Below, one piece after another: positions 7,622-15,125 of a stretch of 64,000 nucleotides of DNA. The stretch is from Rubellimicrobium sp. (GTDB lineage: Bacteria; Pseudomonadota; Alphaproteobacteria; Rhodobacterales; Rhodobacteraceae), in NCBI GenBank assembly GCA_020852925.1, contig JADYZU010000020.1:1-64000 (forward strand). Direction: 5' to 3'. Position 1 is the first letter of the stretch; the number at the start of each line of letters is the position of its first letter. Below the pieces are notes generated by a model. That model did no database searches. It was not told the DNA's origin and saw nothing but the letters and a program-made list of their open reading frames with translations. The translations under genes were made by a program, and so were the position numbers.

Positions 7622-9048
7622 CGCCCTGCCTTTCGACTTGTGGCCACAAGGGCCGAGAGATCCGCATGCACGCGGGCCAGGACCCCGTCCCAGTAGCGCG
7701 GCCGGTCCTGCCGGATCAGGCGCATCGACGGATACCAGGGGGTTTCGTCGCGTGCGACCTGCCAGAGCCAGAACGCATCCCAATGCAGCAGCGTCCAGAC
7801 CGGCCGGCCAAGTGATCCGGCAACATGGGCGGTGGCGGTGCAGGAGGTGATGATCAGGTCCATCTCCTCCATCATCGCGGCGGTATCGGCCAGGTCGCGG
7901 TCATCGGACGCGGTATCGACGATGAAGGCCGAGGTGCCATCCGCCTGATAAGCAGCCAGGCCCGGCCCCTTGTAATGCGAGAACAGTTGCACCCCCGGCA
8001 CATCCAGCAGCCGGTGATAGAGCCGGTGGCTGAACGAGCGGAAGGCATTGCCGCGATAGGTGACGGACCCGCCCCAGACCACGCCCACCCGGAAACGGCC
8101 GTCAAAGGGGGCGGCGATGGCGCGTGCGCGGGTCCGGCTGTCCTCGGGGATGGTCAGGCGCGTCGGGGGCGGGACCGTGTCGCTGGCGGCGAAATGCAGC
8201 GTGGGCAGGTCCATCAGATCGGTCCAGGTGTCCCAGGCGCCGGCTTCGTGCGGGTCGGTCCCGATCCAGTCGGCCCCCTCGACCCCGGACATGAGGCGCA
8301 AGAGCGGCTTCTCGCACAAGAGCATGACCCGCGCCGGATTGAACCGCCGCAGGGCCGGCAGGAAGCGGGCGAAGGTCACCGCATCGCCAAGGCCCTGTTC
8401 CGGCAGGACAAGGATGGTGCGGCCGTCAAGCGGGCCTCCGTCCCATTTCGGCGTGCCGATCCGTCGCGGCGTCAGTTCCCCGGTCAGCCAGCGCGCCGCG
8501 TAGTTGCGGAACCCCTCGGCATAATGCCCCGAGGCAAGCTGCGTCAGCGCAAGCTGGATCCGGGTCTCGTGATGGTCGGGATGGTCGCTCAGCGCCGCGG
8601 TGAGGACACGGATCCCCTCGTCGAGCCGCAGGAGTGAGCGCAGGCTCTTGCCCTCCATCGCGCGATGGCCCGGATCGCCCGGATCAAGCGCGATCACCCG
8701 CCGCCGCAGCGCGAGCGAGCGTTCGTGCCAGCCCAGGTCGTTGAGGATATTGGCAAGATTGTTCAGGATGTTGCGGTTGGCGGGATCAAGGGCATGGGCC
8801 TTTTCCTGCGCCACAAGGGCGAGGTCGTGCTCTCCCTCGCTGCGCAACAGGGCGCCGAGGTTGGTCCAGACCTGCGCATCGTCCGGGTTGCGTGCCAGAC
8901 AACGGGCATAGAGGGCACGGGCCTCGTCCCGGTGGCCGGCGCGGTGCAGTGCCGCCGCGCGGTCACGCATCCGGGCAGGCGGTTCGTCGCTGATGCGGGC
9001 GCCCGCCGCGACCGGCCCGGTTTGCCCGAGGGTGACCTGATTGCGCAT
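7618..9048 (-). CDS. TPR-repeat protein with C-terminal glycosyltransferase-like domain
   Basis: The 476-residue protein has tetratricopeptide repeats over roughly residues 30-200, for example AWTNLGALLRSEGEHDLAL-like units and ILNNLANILNDLGWHERSLA. A C-terminal domain of the glycosyltransferase family 9 / OGT-like type follows. Its motifs include ILVLPEQGLGDAVTFARFLP, VGVVWGGSVTYRGNAFRSF and DLIITSCTATAHVAGSLGRP. The last corresponds to the nucleotide-sugar binding region of such enzymes. Proteins of this architecture often sit near flagellar or exopolysaccharide loci. It heads an overlapping trio with DUF6165 and FkbM genes. The donor and acceptor are unknown. Confidence 0.82.
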   Translation of the reverse strand: MRNQVTLGQTGPVAAGARISDEPPARMRDRAAALHRAGHRDEARALYARCLARNPDDAQVWTNLGALLRSEGEHDLALVAQEKAHALDPANRNILNNLANILNDLGWHERSLALRRRVIALDPGDPGHRAMEGKSLRSLLRLDEGIRVLTAALSDHPDHHETRIQLALTQLASGHYAEGFRNYAARWLTGELTPRRIGTPKWDGGPLDGRTILVLPEQGLGDAVTFARFLPALRRFNPARVMLLCEKPLLRLMSGVEGADWIGTDPHEAGAWDTWTDLMDLPTLHFAASDTVPPPTRLTIPEDSRTRARAIAAPFDGRFRVGVVWGGSVTYRGNAFRSFSHRLYHRLLDVPGVQLFSHYKGPGLAAYQADGTSAFIVDTASDDRDLADTAAMMEEMDLIITSCTATAHVAGSLGRPVWTLLHWDAFWLWQVARDETPWYPSMRLIRQDRPRYWDGVLARVHADLSALVATSRKAGR

Positions 9049-9065
9049 CCGCCTCTCCGTCCTTT

Positions 9066-9080
9066 CGGACAGTCTGTCCG
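9066..9080. repeat. perfect 7-1-7 palindrome before the TPR/glycosyltransferase gene
   Basis: The sequence CGGACAG-T-CTGTCCG lies 18-32 bp before the start codon of the minus-strand gene at 9048. It is placed where an operator or 5'-leader hairpin could act. I do not recognise a known regulator for it. Confidence 0.45.
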
Positions 9081-9130
9081 GTCAGGGCGGAAAATCAACG
9101 GCATTCCCGCGGCCTGATCGGGGCAGGTTG

Positions 9131-9156
9131 CCGCCGGCCCGTCCGCGGGCCGGCGG
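9131..9156 (-). terminator. GC-rich hairpin after the Gfo/Idh/MocA gene
   Basis: An 11-bp perfect stem (CCGCCGGCCCG / CGGGCCGGCGG) with a 4-nt loop begins 9 bp after the stop codon of the minus-strand gene at 9165. There is no T-run after it, so it may be a weak terminator or an mRNA 3'-end stabiliser. Confidence 0.5.
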
Positions 9157-9164
9157 AAGCGGGA

Positions 9165-10220
9165 TCAGACGCTCAGGTCGACCGAATGCGCCCGGTCCGA
9201 CAGCACCGCAAGATCGAGCACCTGTTGCAGCGCCGCGCCGCGGGCAAAGTCGGGCCGCACCTGCGCACCCGCCCGCACCGCGGCGACGAAACGGGCATAG
9301 TTCAACTCGACCGCGGGGGCCGGCAGATCCTTCCAGGTGGCGGTCATCATGTCCGCGCCCAGACTGCCGCGCAGGATCGAGACGTTGTTCTCCCACTTCA
9401 CCTCGAGCCCGCCCTTCGTGCCGAAGATGCGCAGCGACAGGTCGTTGAAATGCCCCGAGGCAAAGCGGGTGGCATGGACCACGCCCACGGCGCCATTCGC
9501 CAGCCGGACATGCATCACCGCGCTGTCGTTGGCATCGAGGACATAATCCCCGATCCGCCCGCCCGGCGCCTTGTCAAAGGTGCACAGGCGGCAGGACACC
9601 CCCGCCACATCCGCTCCGGCGACATGGGTGGCATAGTCGAGGATATGTACCCCCACATCGCCCAGCACCCCCATCGACCCATGCGCGGTGGACAGCCGCC
9701 ACAGCCACTGGTCCTCCTTGTCCCAATGGCCCCAGGCGGGTTGGGTCAGCCAGCTTTGCAGGTAGGAGGCTTCGAAATGGCGCACGTCACCGATGGCACC
9801 TTCGGCCACGAGGCGCGCGGCCTCGTTCATGGCCGCGACGTTGCGATAGGTGAGGTTCACCATGTTCACCACGCCGGCCCTGGCGGCCGCCGCCGCCATC
9901 GCGGCCGCGTCGGCATGGTTCGCGGCCAGCGGCTTTTCGCACAGGACATGCTTGCCCGCAGCCAGGAAGGGCAGCGTGGTGGCGTGATGCGCGGCATCGG
10001 GCGTAACGTTCGAGACGGCATCGAACCCGCCCCAGGCGATCGCTTCGGCCACCGAGGCAAAGCCCTGCGCGATGCCATGCGCCTTGCAGAAGGCGGACAG
10101 GCGTTCGGCGTTGGTATCGACCCCGGCCACCACGGTCACACCGGGGAGGGCCTGGTAGGCCTCGACATGGGATTTCGCCATGCCGCCGGTGCCGACGACA
10201 AGGATGCGCACGGGTTTCAC
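9165..10220 (-). CDS. Gfo/Idh/MocA family NAD(P)-dependent oxidoreductase
   Basis: The 351-residue protein has the N-terminal Rossmann fold motif [19 protein letters not shown] and the family's catalytic-type motif [13 protein letters not shown]-terminal substrate domain follows, with [16 protein letters not shown]. These enzymes oxidise or reduce sugars, inositols and related polyols. The start overlaps the upstream thuA stop by 4 bp (ATGA). The pairing with a ThuA-domain gene is common in sugar-catabolic operons. The actual substrate cannot be read from the sequence. A GC-rich hairpin follows the stop codon. Confidence 0.9.
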   Translation of the reverse strand: MKPVRILVVGTGGMAKSHVEAYQALPGVTVVAGVDTNAERLSAFCKAHGIAQGFASVAEAIAWGGFDAVSNVTPDAAHHATTLPFLAAGKHVLCEKPLAANHADAAAMAAAAARAGVVNMVNLTYRNVAAMNEAARLVAEGAIGDVRHFEASYLQSWLTQPAWGHWDKEDQWLWRLSTAHGSMGVLGDVGVHILDYATHVAGADVAGVSCRLCTFDKAPGGRIGDYVLDANDSAVMHVRLANGAVGVVHATRFASGHFNDLSLRIFGTKGGLEVKWENNVSILRGSLGADMMTATWKDLPAPAVELNYARFVAAVRAGAQVRPDFARGAALQQVLDLAVLSDRAHSVDLSV

Positions 10221-11002
10221 CGGAACCCCTCCTCGCCCGCGACATGAAGCGAACCGCCCCGCGCCGTGATCGGCTCGAGCGCGGATTCGACCGGACGGTT
10301 CGGCGCCGCGTTCGGATCGGCGATGCGCGCCGCCGGGTTATGGGCCCATTTCACCGAATTTCGCAGCACGAGCTGCACGTTCGCGTCGTGATAGGTGGGG
10401 TAGGTTTCATGCCCCGGGCGGAAATAGAAGATGTTGCCCGCGCCGCGCCGGTAGGTCAGGCCGGAACGGAACACCTCGCCCCCCTGGAACCACGAGACGA
10501 ACACGGTCTCGAGCGGGTCCGGCACACCGAAGGGGTCGCCATACATTTCCTCGTTCTCGAGTTCGAAATGATCGGGCAGGCCGGCGGCGATCGGATGGTT
10601 GCGCGACGTGAGCCAGAGCCGCTCCCTCTCGCCGGCCTCGCGCCAGGAAAGGTTGCAGGGCGCGCCCATCAGCTTCTTGAAGATCTTGGAGAAATGCCCC
10701 GAATGCAGCACGATGAGGCCCATGCCCCCCCAGACGGCATCGGCCACGCGGTCCACCACATCGTCGCGCACATCGCCATGCGCGGCATGGCCCCACCAGA
10801 TCAGCACATCGGTCTGCGCAAGGCGGGCGGCGGGCAGGCCGTGCTCTGCCTCCTGAAGGGTGGCGGTGGTGGCGGAAATCGCCGGATCGGCATTGAGCGC
10901 GTCGGCAATGCACTGATGCATCCCCCGCGGATAGAGTTCGGCGACTGTCCGGTTCTTGTGCTCGTGGACGTTTTCGCCCCAGACAACGGTGCGGATGGCC
11001 AT
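10217..11002 (-). CDS. ThuA domain-containing protein (trehalose-utilisation type)
   Basis: The 261-residue protein has a ThuA/glutamine amidotransferase-like fold, seen in [33 protein letters not shown] and [20 protein letters not shown]. ThuA proteins take part in catabolism of disaccharides such as trehalose and in related sugar pathways, but their biochemical step is not firmly set. The ATG at 11002 is chosen because a near-perfect AGGAGG site precedes it; an in-frame start further upstream lacks this. It overlaps the downstream oxidoreductase by 4 bp and has a LacI-type palindrome about 65 bp upstream. Confidence 0.88.
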   Translation of the reverse strand: MAIRTVVWGENVHEHKNRTVAELYPRGMHQCIADALNADPAISATTATLQEAEHGLPAARLAQTDVLIWWGHAAHGDVRDDVVDRVADAVWGGMGLIVLHSGHFSKIFKKLMGAPCNLSWREAGERERLWLTSRNHPIAAGLPDHFELENEEMYGDPFGVPDPLETVFVSWFQGGEVFRSGLTYRRGAGNIFYFRPGHETYPTYHDANVQLVLRNSVKWAHNPAARIADPNAAPNRPVESALEPITARGGSLHVAGEEGFR

Positions 11003-11067
11003 GTGAACCTCCTTGTCACGAATCGCCGGGACAATGCGCCGGACGGGGCGCGGGTTCAATGACGAAT

Positions 11068-11079
11068 GTTTGCGCTAAC
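11068..11079. promoter_or_regulatory. candidate LacI-family operator upstream of thuA
   Basis: The sequence GTTTGCGCTAAC is a 12-bp imperfect palindrome with a central GC step and one arm mismatch. This is the shape of many LacI/GalR-family operators (GTTAGCGCTAAC-like). It lies 66-77 bp before the thuA start codon, in the only non-coding gap of this operon. No LacI regulator gene is present in the window. Confidence 0.35.
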
Positions 11080-11096
11080 GGGATTCCGGGCGTGGA

Positions 11097-11867
11097 TCAG
11101 CCGACCATGCCCACAACCGCATCCAGGATCAGCTTCACCCCGACCGCGGCGACCAGGGCATAGGTGACGGGATAAAAGACCGCGGCACTCATGCGGCGGA
11201 TGATCCAGGCGCCGATGAAGGTGAACACCACCGCCACCGGCATCAGGGCGGCCGAGGCCACGAGATTGGTCACCGCAAGCTGGCCCAGCAGGAAATAGGG
11301 CACGATCTTGAGAAAGTTCGTCACCGCGAAGAACAGCACGTTGGTGCCGGTATAGGTCTTTGGATCAAGGCCCAGCGGGATCGCATAGACCTGATAGATC
11401 GGCCCGCCCGCGTGCGAGATGAACGAGGTATAGCCCGTCACCGTGGCCCAGAAGGTTGCCTTGGCGGGATTGTGGGGGCGTTTCTCGGCCCGCCGTTCGC
11501 GGCTTTGCAAGAGCCAGTTGAGGAAGAACACGATGGCGATCACGCCGACGATGAGGCGCACCGCGTCGTCCGACACATAGCGCGCCGTCGCCCAGCCCAG
11601 CGCGGTTCCCGCGACCGCCCCGGGCAGCATCAGGCGGATAGTGCGGATGTCCCACGACTTCCACCAGGTCCACAGCCCGACCGCGTCCGAGATCAGCAGG
11701 ATCGGCAGCGTGATCCCGGCCGCCTGAACCGGCGAGATCGCCAGTGCCATCACCGGCACGGCCAGCATGCCCACCCCGGTCAGCCCGCCCTTGGCAACAC
11801 CGATGATCGCGGCCGACAGGATGCCGGCCGCCACCACCCAGGGATCGCTGAACGTCCAGGCGTCCAT
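11097..11867 (-). CDS. sulfite exporter TauE/SafE family membrane protein
   Basis: The 256-residue protein is very hydrophobic with about eight membrane segments. Family motifs include GVAKGGLTGVGMLAVPVMAL near the N-terminus and TGYTSFISHAGGPIYQVYAIP in the middle, typical of TauE/SafE (DUF81) permeases. Members export sulfite, sulfoacetate or other organic anions. Its ATG directly abuts the stop codon of the upstream FAH-family gene (0 bp gap), so the two are co-translated. The substrate is unknown. Confidence 0.9.
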   Translation of the reverse strand: MDAWTFSDPWVVAAGILSAAIIGVAKGGLTGVGMLAVPVMALAISPVQAAGITLPILLISDAVGLWTWWKSWDIRTIRLMLPGAVAGTALGWATARYVSDDAVRLIVGVIAIVFFLNWLLQSRERRAEKRPHNPAKATFWATVTGYTSFISHAGGPIYQVYAIPLGLDPKTYTGTNVLFFAVTNFLKIVPYFLLGQLAVTNLVASAALMPVAVVFTFIGAWIIRRMSAAVFYPVTYALVAAVGVKLILDAVVGMVG

Positions 11868-12710
11868 TCAGTCGGCAATCACGTCCTGACGCTGGCTGCC
11901 AAGGCCCTCGATCCCGAGTTCGACGACCTCGCCCGCGCGCAGATAGCGCGGCGGTTTCATCCCGAGGCCCACGCCGGGAGGCGTCCCGGTCGAGATCACG
12001 TCGCCCGGATGCAGCGTCATGAACTGCGACAGGTAGGAGACGAGAAAGGCCACGCCATAGACCATGGTCCTGCTCGACCCGTCCTGCATGGTCTGGCCAT
12101 CGACCTTGAGCCACATCTTGAGATCCTGCGGATCGGCCACCTCGTCACGGGTGACGAGCCAGGGGCCGATCTGACCGAAATTGTCGCAGGACTTGCCCTT
12201 GGTCCACTGGCCGGCACGCTCGGTCTGGAAGGCGCGTTCGGACACGTCGTTGGTCACGGCATAGCCCGCGACATGTGAGAGGGCATCGGCCTCGGTCACG
12301 TATTTCGCGGCCTTGCCGATGATGACGGCCAGTTCCACCTCCCAGTCGGTCTTTTCGGACCCGCGCGGAATGATGATCGGATCGTTCGGCCCGCAGATCG
12401 CGCTGGTGGCCTTCATGAAGACTACCGGCTCGGGCGGCACCTGCATGCCGGATTCGGCGGCGTGATCGGCATAGTTGAGGCCGATGCAGATGAACTTGCC
12501 GGTGCCGGCGACACAGGCGCCAAGGCGCGTGGCCGGATCGACCACCGGCAGCGCCGCGGTGTCGATGCCGCGCAGCATTGCCAGGCCCGCATCCGACAGG
12601 ACGGCGCCGCCGATATCGGGGACAAGGCCGGTCAGGTCGCGGATGGTGCCGTCATCGGCAAGGAGACCGGGGCGTTCGGCCCCGCGGGGCCCATGGCGAA
12701 GCAGTTTCAT
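11868..12710 (-). CDS. fumarylacetoacetate hydrolase (FAH) family protein, ureidoglycolate lyase-like
   Basis: The 280-residue protein begins MKLLRHGPRGAERPGLLADD. It carries the FAH catalytic core: CIGLNYADHAAESG, FMKATSAICGPNDPIIIPRG, and the metal-binding DWEVELAVIIG. The C-terminal motif is GDVISTGTPPGVGLGMKPP. The family includes ureidoglycolate lyases, 2,4-diketo-3-deoxy acid hydrolases and related enzymes that cleave C-C or C-N bonds in small acids. I chose the ATG at 12710, which has an AAGGGA site upstream and matches the usual length. It is translated together with the TauE/SafE gene; sugar acid or aromatic acid breakdown is inferred. Confidence 0.88.
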   Translation of the reverse strand: MKLLRHGPRGAERPGLLADDGTIRDLTGLVPDIGGAVLSDAGLAMLRGIDTAALPVVDPATRLGACVAGTGKFICIGLNYADHAAESGMQVPPEPVVFMKATSAICGPNDPIIIPRGSEKTDWEVELAVIIGKAAKYVTEADALSHVAGYAVTNDVSERAFQTERAGQWTKGKSCDNFGQIGPWLVTRDEVADPQDLKMWLKVDGQTMQDGSSRTMVYGVAFLVSYLSQFMTLHPGDVISTGTPPGVGLGMKPPRYLRAGEVVELGIEGLGSQRQDVIAD

Positions 12711-12854
12711 CGGTGCAATCCCTTGATGCGGCAGGAGTCGCAGGACTGATACCCCCAATGCCCGGCGGCGGAAAGCCCGCTCGGTCCCCGGCTTTCGCGG
12801 CCTTGTGGCCCCGCCCGCCCCGGGTTAGCCCTTGGCAGACTCGAGGAGATGGCC

Positions 12855-13913
12855 ATGACCCAGCCCGTGTTCGACGGACACAACGATTTTCTCCTGCGCC
12901 TTCTTGGCCGTCCGCCCGGAGACCGCCGCATCTGGCGTGAAGGCGACGGCACCGGCCAGCTTGACCTGCCGCGCGTCAGGGCGGGGGGCCTTGCCGGCGG
13001 GCTGTTCGCGATCTTCGTCCCCTCGCCCATGGGCGAGAGCCTTGCCGATCAGGAGGCGCTGTTCGACAATCCGCCCTACGAACTGCCGCTGCCCGCGCCG
13101 CTGGCGCTTGGTCCGGCGCAGAACGCGGCACTGGCGATGGCGGGGCATCTGCTTGGCCTTGCGCGCGAGGAACCGGGGTTCGCATTGTGCCTAGACGCGG
13201 CCGGGATCGAGGCGGCGATGGCGCGGGGCGACTTCGCCGCGGTCATGCACATGGAGGGCGCCGAGGCGATCGACGAGGGCCTTGATGCGCTGCACCTGTT
13301 CCATGCGATGGGCCTGCGCTCGCTCGGGCCGGTCTGGAGCAGGCCGACCGCCTTTGGCCATGGCGTGCCCTTTGCCTTTCCGTCCAGCCCGGACACCGGG
13401 CCCGGGCTGACCGATGCGGGGCGGAGGCTGGTGCGGGAATGCAACCGGCTCAGGATCATGATCGACCTCAGCCACCTGAACGAAAAGGGCTTTGACGACG
13501 TGGCGGCACTTTCGGACGCGCCACTGGTCGCCACGCACTCCAATGCCCATGCGGTCACAAGATCAAGCCGCAACCTCACCGACCGGCAGCTTGACGCGAT
13601 CCGGGCCTCGGGGGGGATGGTCGGGCTGAATTTCGCCACCGCCTTCCTGCGGCCGGACGGGCGCAAGAACCCGAATGTGGACTGGGGCACGATGATGCGC
13701 CACCTCGACCACCTGCTCGGGCGGCTGGGCGAGGGGGGCGTGGGCCTCGGTTCCGATTTCGACGGGGCGACCACGCCCGATGTGCTGCGCGATGTGGCCT
13801 GCCTGCCCGCCCTCGTGCAGGCGATGCGCGACCACGGCTATGACCAGCCGCTGATCGACCGGATCACGCATCGCAACTGGATCGACCTGCTGCGCCGGAC
13901 CCTGGGCGCATGA
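12855..13913 (+). CDS. membrane dipeptidase (peptidase family M19)
   Basis: This 352-residue zinc enzyme of the renal dipeptidase family has all the expected metal and active-site motifs. These are DGHNDF (H9, D11), MHMEGAEAIDEG, VATHSNAHAVTRSSRNLTD and GLGSDFDGATTPDV. It hydrolyses dipeptides, often with a D-residue, and lacks a signal peptide, so it should be cytoplasmic. The second ATG (12855) is preferred because GAGGAG lies 6 nt before it; the ATG at 12849 has no spacing. It diverges from the FAH gene and overlaps the SIS-domain gene by 4 bp. Confidence 0.92.
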   Translation: MTQPVFDGHNDFLLRLLGRPPGDRRIWREGDGTGQLDLPRVRAGGLAGGLFAIFVPSPMGESLADQEALFDNPPYELPLPAPLALGPAQNAALAMAGHLLGLAREEPGFALCLDAAGIEAAMARGDFAAVMHMEGAEAIDEGLDALHLFHAMGLRSLGPVWSRPTAFGHGVPFAFPSSPDTGPGLTDAGRRLVRECNRLRIMIDLSHLNEKGFDDVAALSDAPLVATHSNAHAVTRSSRNLTDRQLDAIRASGGMVGLNFATAFLRPDGRKNPNVDWGTMMRHLDHLLGRLGEGGVGLGSDFDGATTPDVLRDVACLPALVQAMRDHGYDQPLIDRITHRNWIDLLRRTLGA

Positions 13914-14461
13914 TCCGCGGGGCCGAAAACGCCGGGGCCGAGATCGGCCGGGCGGCCGCGGGGACCGATCCGGCGGCGTTCGACGCATTGGCCCATGCCA
14001 TCGCGGGGGCGGGGCGCATCGTGCTGCACGGCGCCGGGCGCGAGGGGTTGATGATGCGCGCGCTGGCGATGCGGCTTTTTCATCTGGGCCGCGATGCCCA
14101 TGTCTGGGGCGACATGGCCATGCCGCCGGTCCGGCCGGGCGACCTGGTTCTGCTGAGCGCAGGCCCCGGCGACCTGCCCACGGTCGAGACCCTGGCCCGC
14201 ATCGCGCACAAGGCCGGCGCCGGCACCGCCTGCGTCACCGCGCAGCCCGAAGGGCCGACCCCGCGCGCCTGCGATCTGGTGCTGACCATCCCCGCCCAGA
14301 CCATGGCCGACGATCGCGGCCCGGCGGCCTCCGTCCTGCCGATGGGATCGGTGTTCGAGGGGGCGATGTTCCTCGTCTTCGAGATGCTGGTCCTGCGCCT
14401 TGCCGGAATTCTGCATGAGACGCCCGACAGCATCCGCGCGCGGCATGCCAATCTCGAGTGA
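13910..14461 (+). CDS. SIS domain protein, 6-phospho-3-hexuloisomerase-like
   Basis: The 183-residue single SIS domain protein shows IVLHGAGREGLMMRALAMRL, then FHLGRDAHVWGDM. The region near residues 140-155 carries LPMGSVFEGAMFLVFE, as in 6-phospho-3-hexuloisomerases. Such enzymes interconvert phosphosugars. No hexulose-phosphate synthase gene is near, so a ribulose monophosphate role is not supported here. The ATG overlaps the dipeptidase stop (ATGA), making the two a coupled pair. What links a dipeptidase to a sugar isomerase is unclear; amino sugar or glycated peptide breakdown is one guess. Confidence 0.8.
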   Translation: MIRGAENAGAEIGRAAAGTDPAAFDALAHAIAGAGRIVLHGAGREGLMMRALAMRLFHLGRDAHVWGDMAMPPVRPGDLVLLSAGPGDLPTVETLARIAHKAGAGTACVTAQPEGPTPRACDLVLTIPAQTMADDRGPAASVLPMGSVFEGAMFLVFEMLVLRLAGILHETPDSIRARHANLE

Positions 14462-14476
14462 CCGCCCCGGATCCGG

Positions 14477-14506
14477 AAAAGGGCCGCCGGGATCACCCGG
14501 CGGCCC
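14477..14506 (-). terminator. strong hairpin terminator after the cytochrome c gene (possibly bidirectional)
   Basis: A perfect 11-bp stem (GGGCCGCCGGG / CCCGGCGGCCC) with a 4-nt ATCA loop lies between two convergent genes. Read on the minus strand it is followed by TTTT, which fits an intrinsic terminator for the cytochrome gene. It may also stop transcription from the SIS gene on the plus strand. Confidence 0.75.
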
Positions 14507-14529
14507 CGTTCGTGGCGCGGACGGGCACC

Positions 14530-14958
14530 TTATTCCTCAGGCTGGATCGAGACCAGATAGGCCCAGATGTCACGCGCCTGCTGTTCGTCGCGCACCTGGA
14601 AGGCCATCTTGGCGCGGGCGCGATTGTTGCCGGTCACTTCGCGCAGCCAGCCGGTCGGGTTCATGACGTAGCCGACGAAATTGTCCTCGTCCCAGACCGC
14701 GCCCGTCTCGCCCCAGGCGACGATCGAATCGCCAAAGCTGAAGCCTTCGACATCGCCGGGCTTCTCGCCGACGATGGCATAGAGGTTCGGGCCGGTATTG
14801 GCATTGCGGCCGGCAATCGTGTTGCCGTCATGGTCCTGGATGACGTGGCAGGTCACGCACTGGCGGCCGAACTGGGCCTCACCGGCCGCGGCATCGCCGT
14901 CAGCCAGAACGGGGGCCGCCAGCAGAACGAGCGCGGCACCGGCAATCAGGGCTTTCAT
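14530..14958 (-). CDS. class I cytochrome c, cytochrome c2-like
   Basis: The 142-residue periplasmic protein has a cleavable signal peptide (residues 1-19). It has one haem site CVTCH (C34, C37, H38) and the conserved GRNANTGPNLYAIVG loop. The axial methionine M118 sits in RAKMAF, and IWAYL stands near the C-terminus. The arrangement closely follows Rhodobacter cytochrome c2, which carries electrons between the bc1 complex and a reaction centre or cytochrome oxidase. It is a single gene with its own terminator. Whether it is the main c2 or an iso-form cannot be told here. Confidence 0.9.
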   Translation of the reverse strand: MKALIAGAALVLLAAPVLADGDAAAGEAQFGRQCVTCHVIQDHDGNTIAGRNANTGPNLYAIVGEKPGDVEGFSFGDSIVAWGETGAVWDEDNFVGYVMNPTGWLREVTGNNRARAKMAFQVRDEQQARDIWAYLVSIQPEE

Positions 14959-15125
14959 TCTCTACTTCTCCTTGTTCGCGGATGGCGGACCGGCCGCCGA
15001 ATGTCCCCGGTGCCGCAACGCTAGCCAATCTCAACGCCCTGTCCAAGCACGTTTCGTCGGACAGGCCAAGTCGTGCCGTGCGTTCCACATTGCGCCCGGG
15101 GGGCGGCACACTGCCGCAGGCCGGG

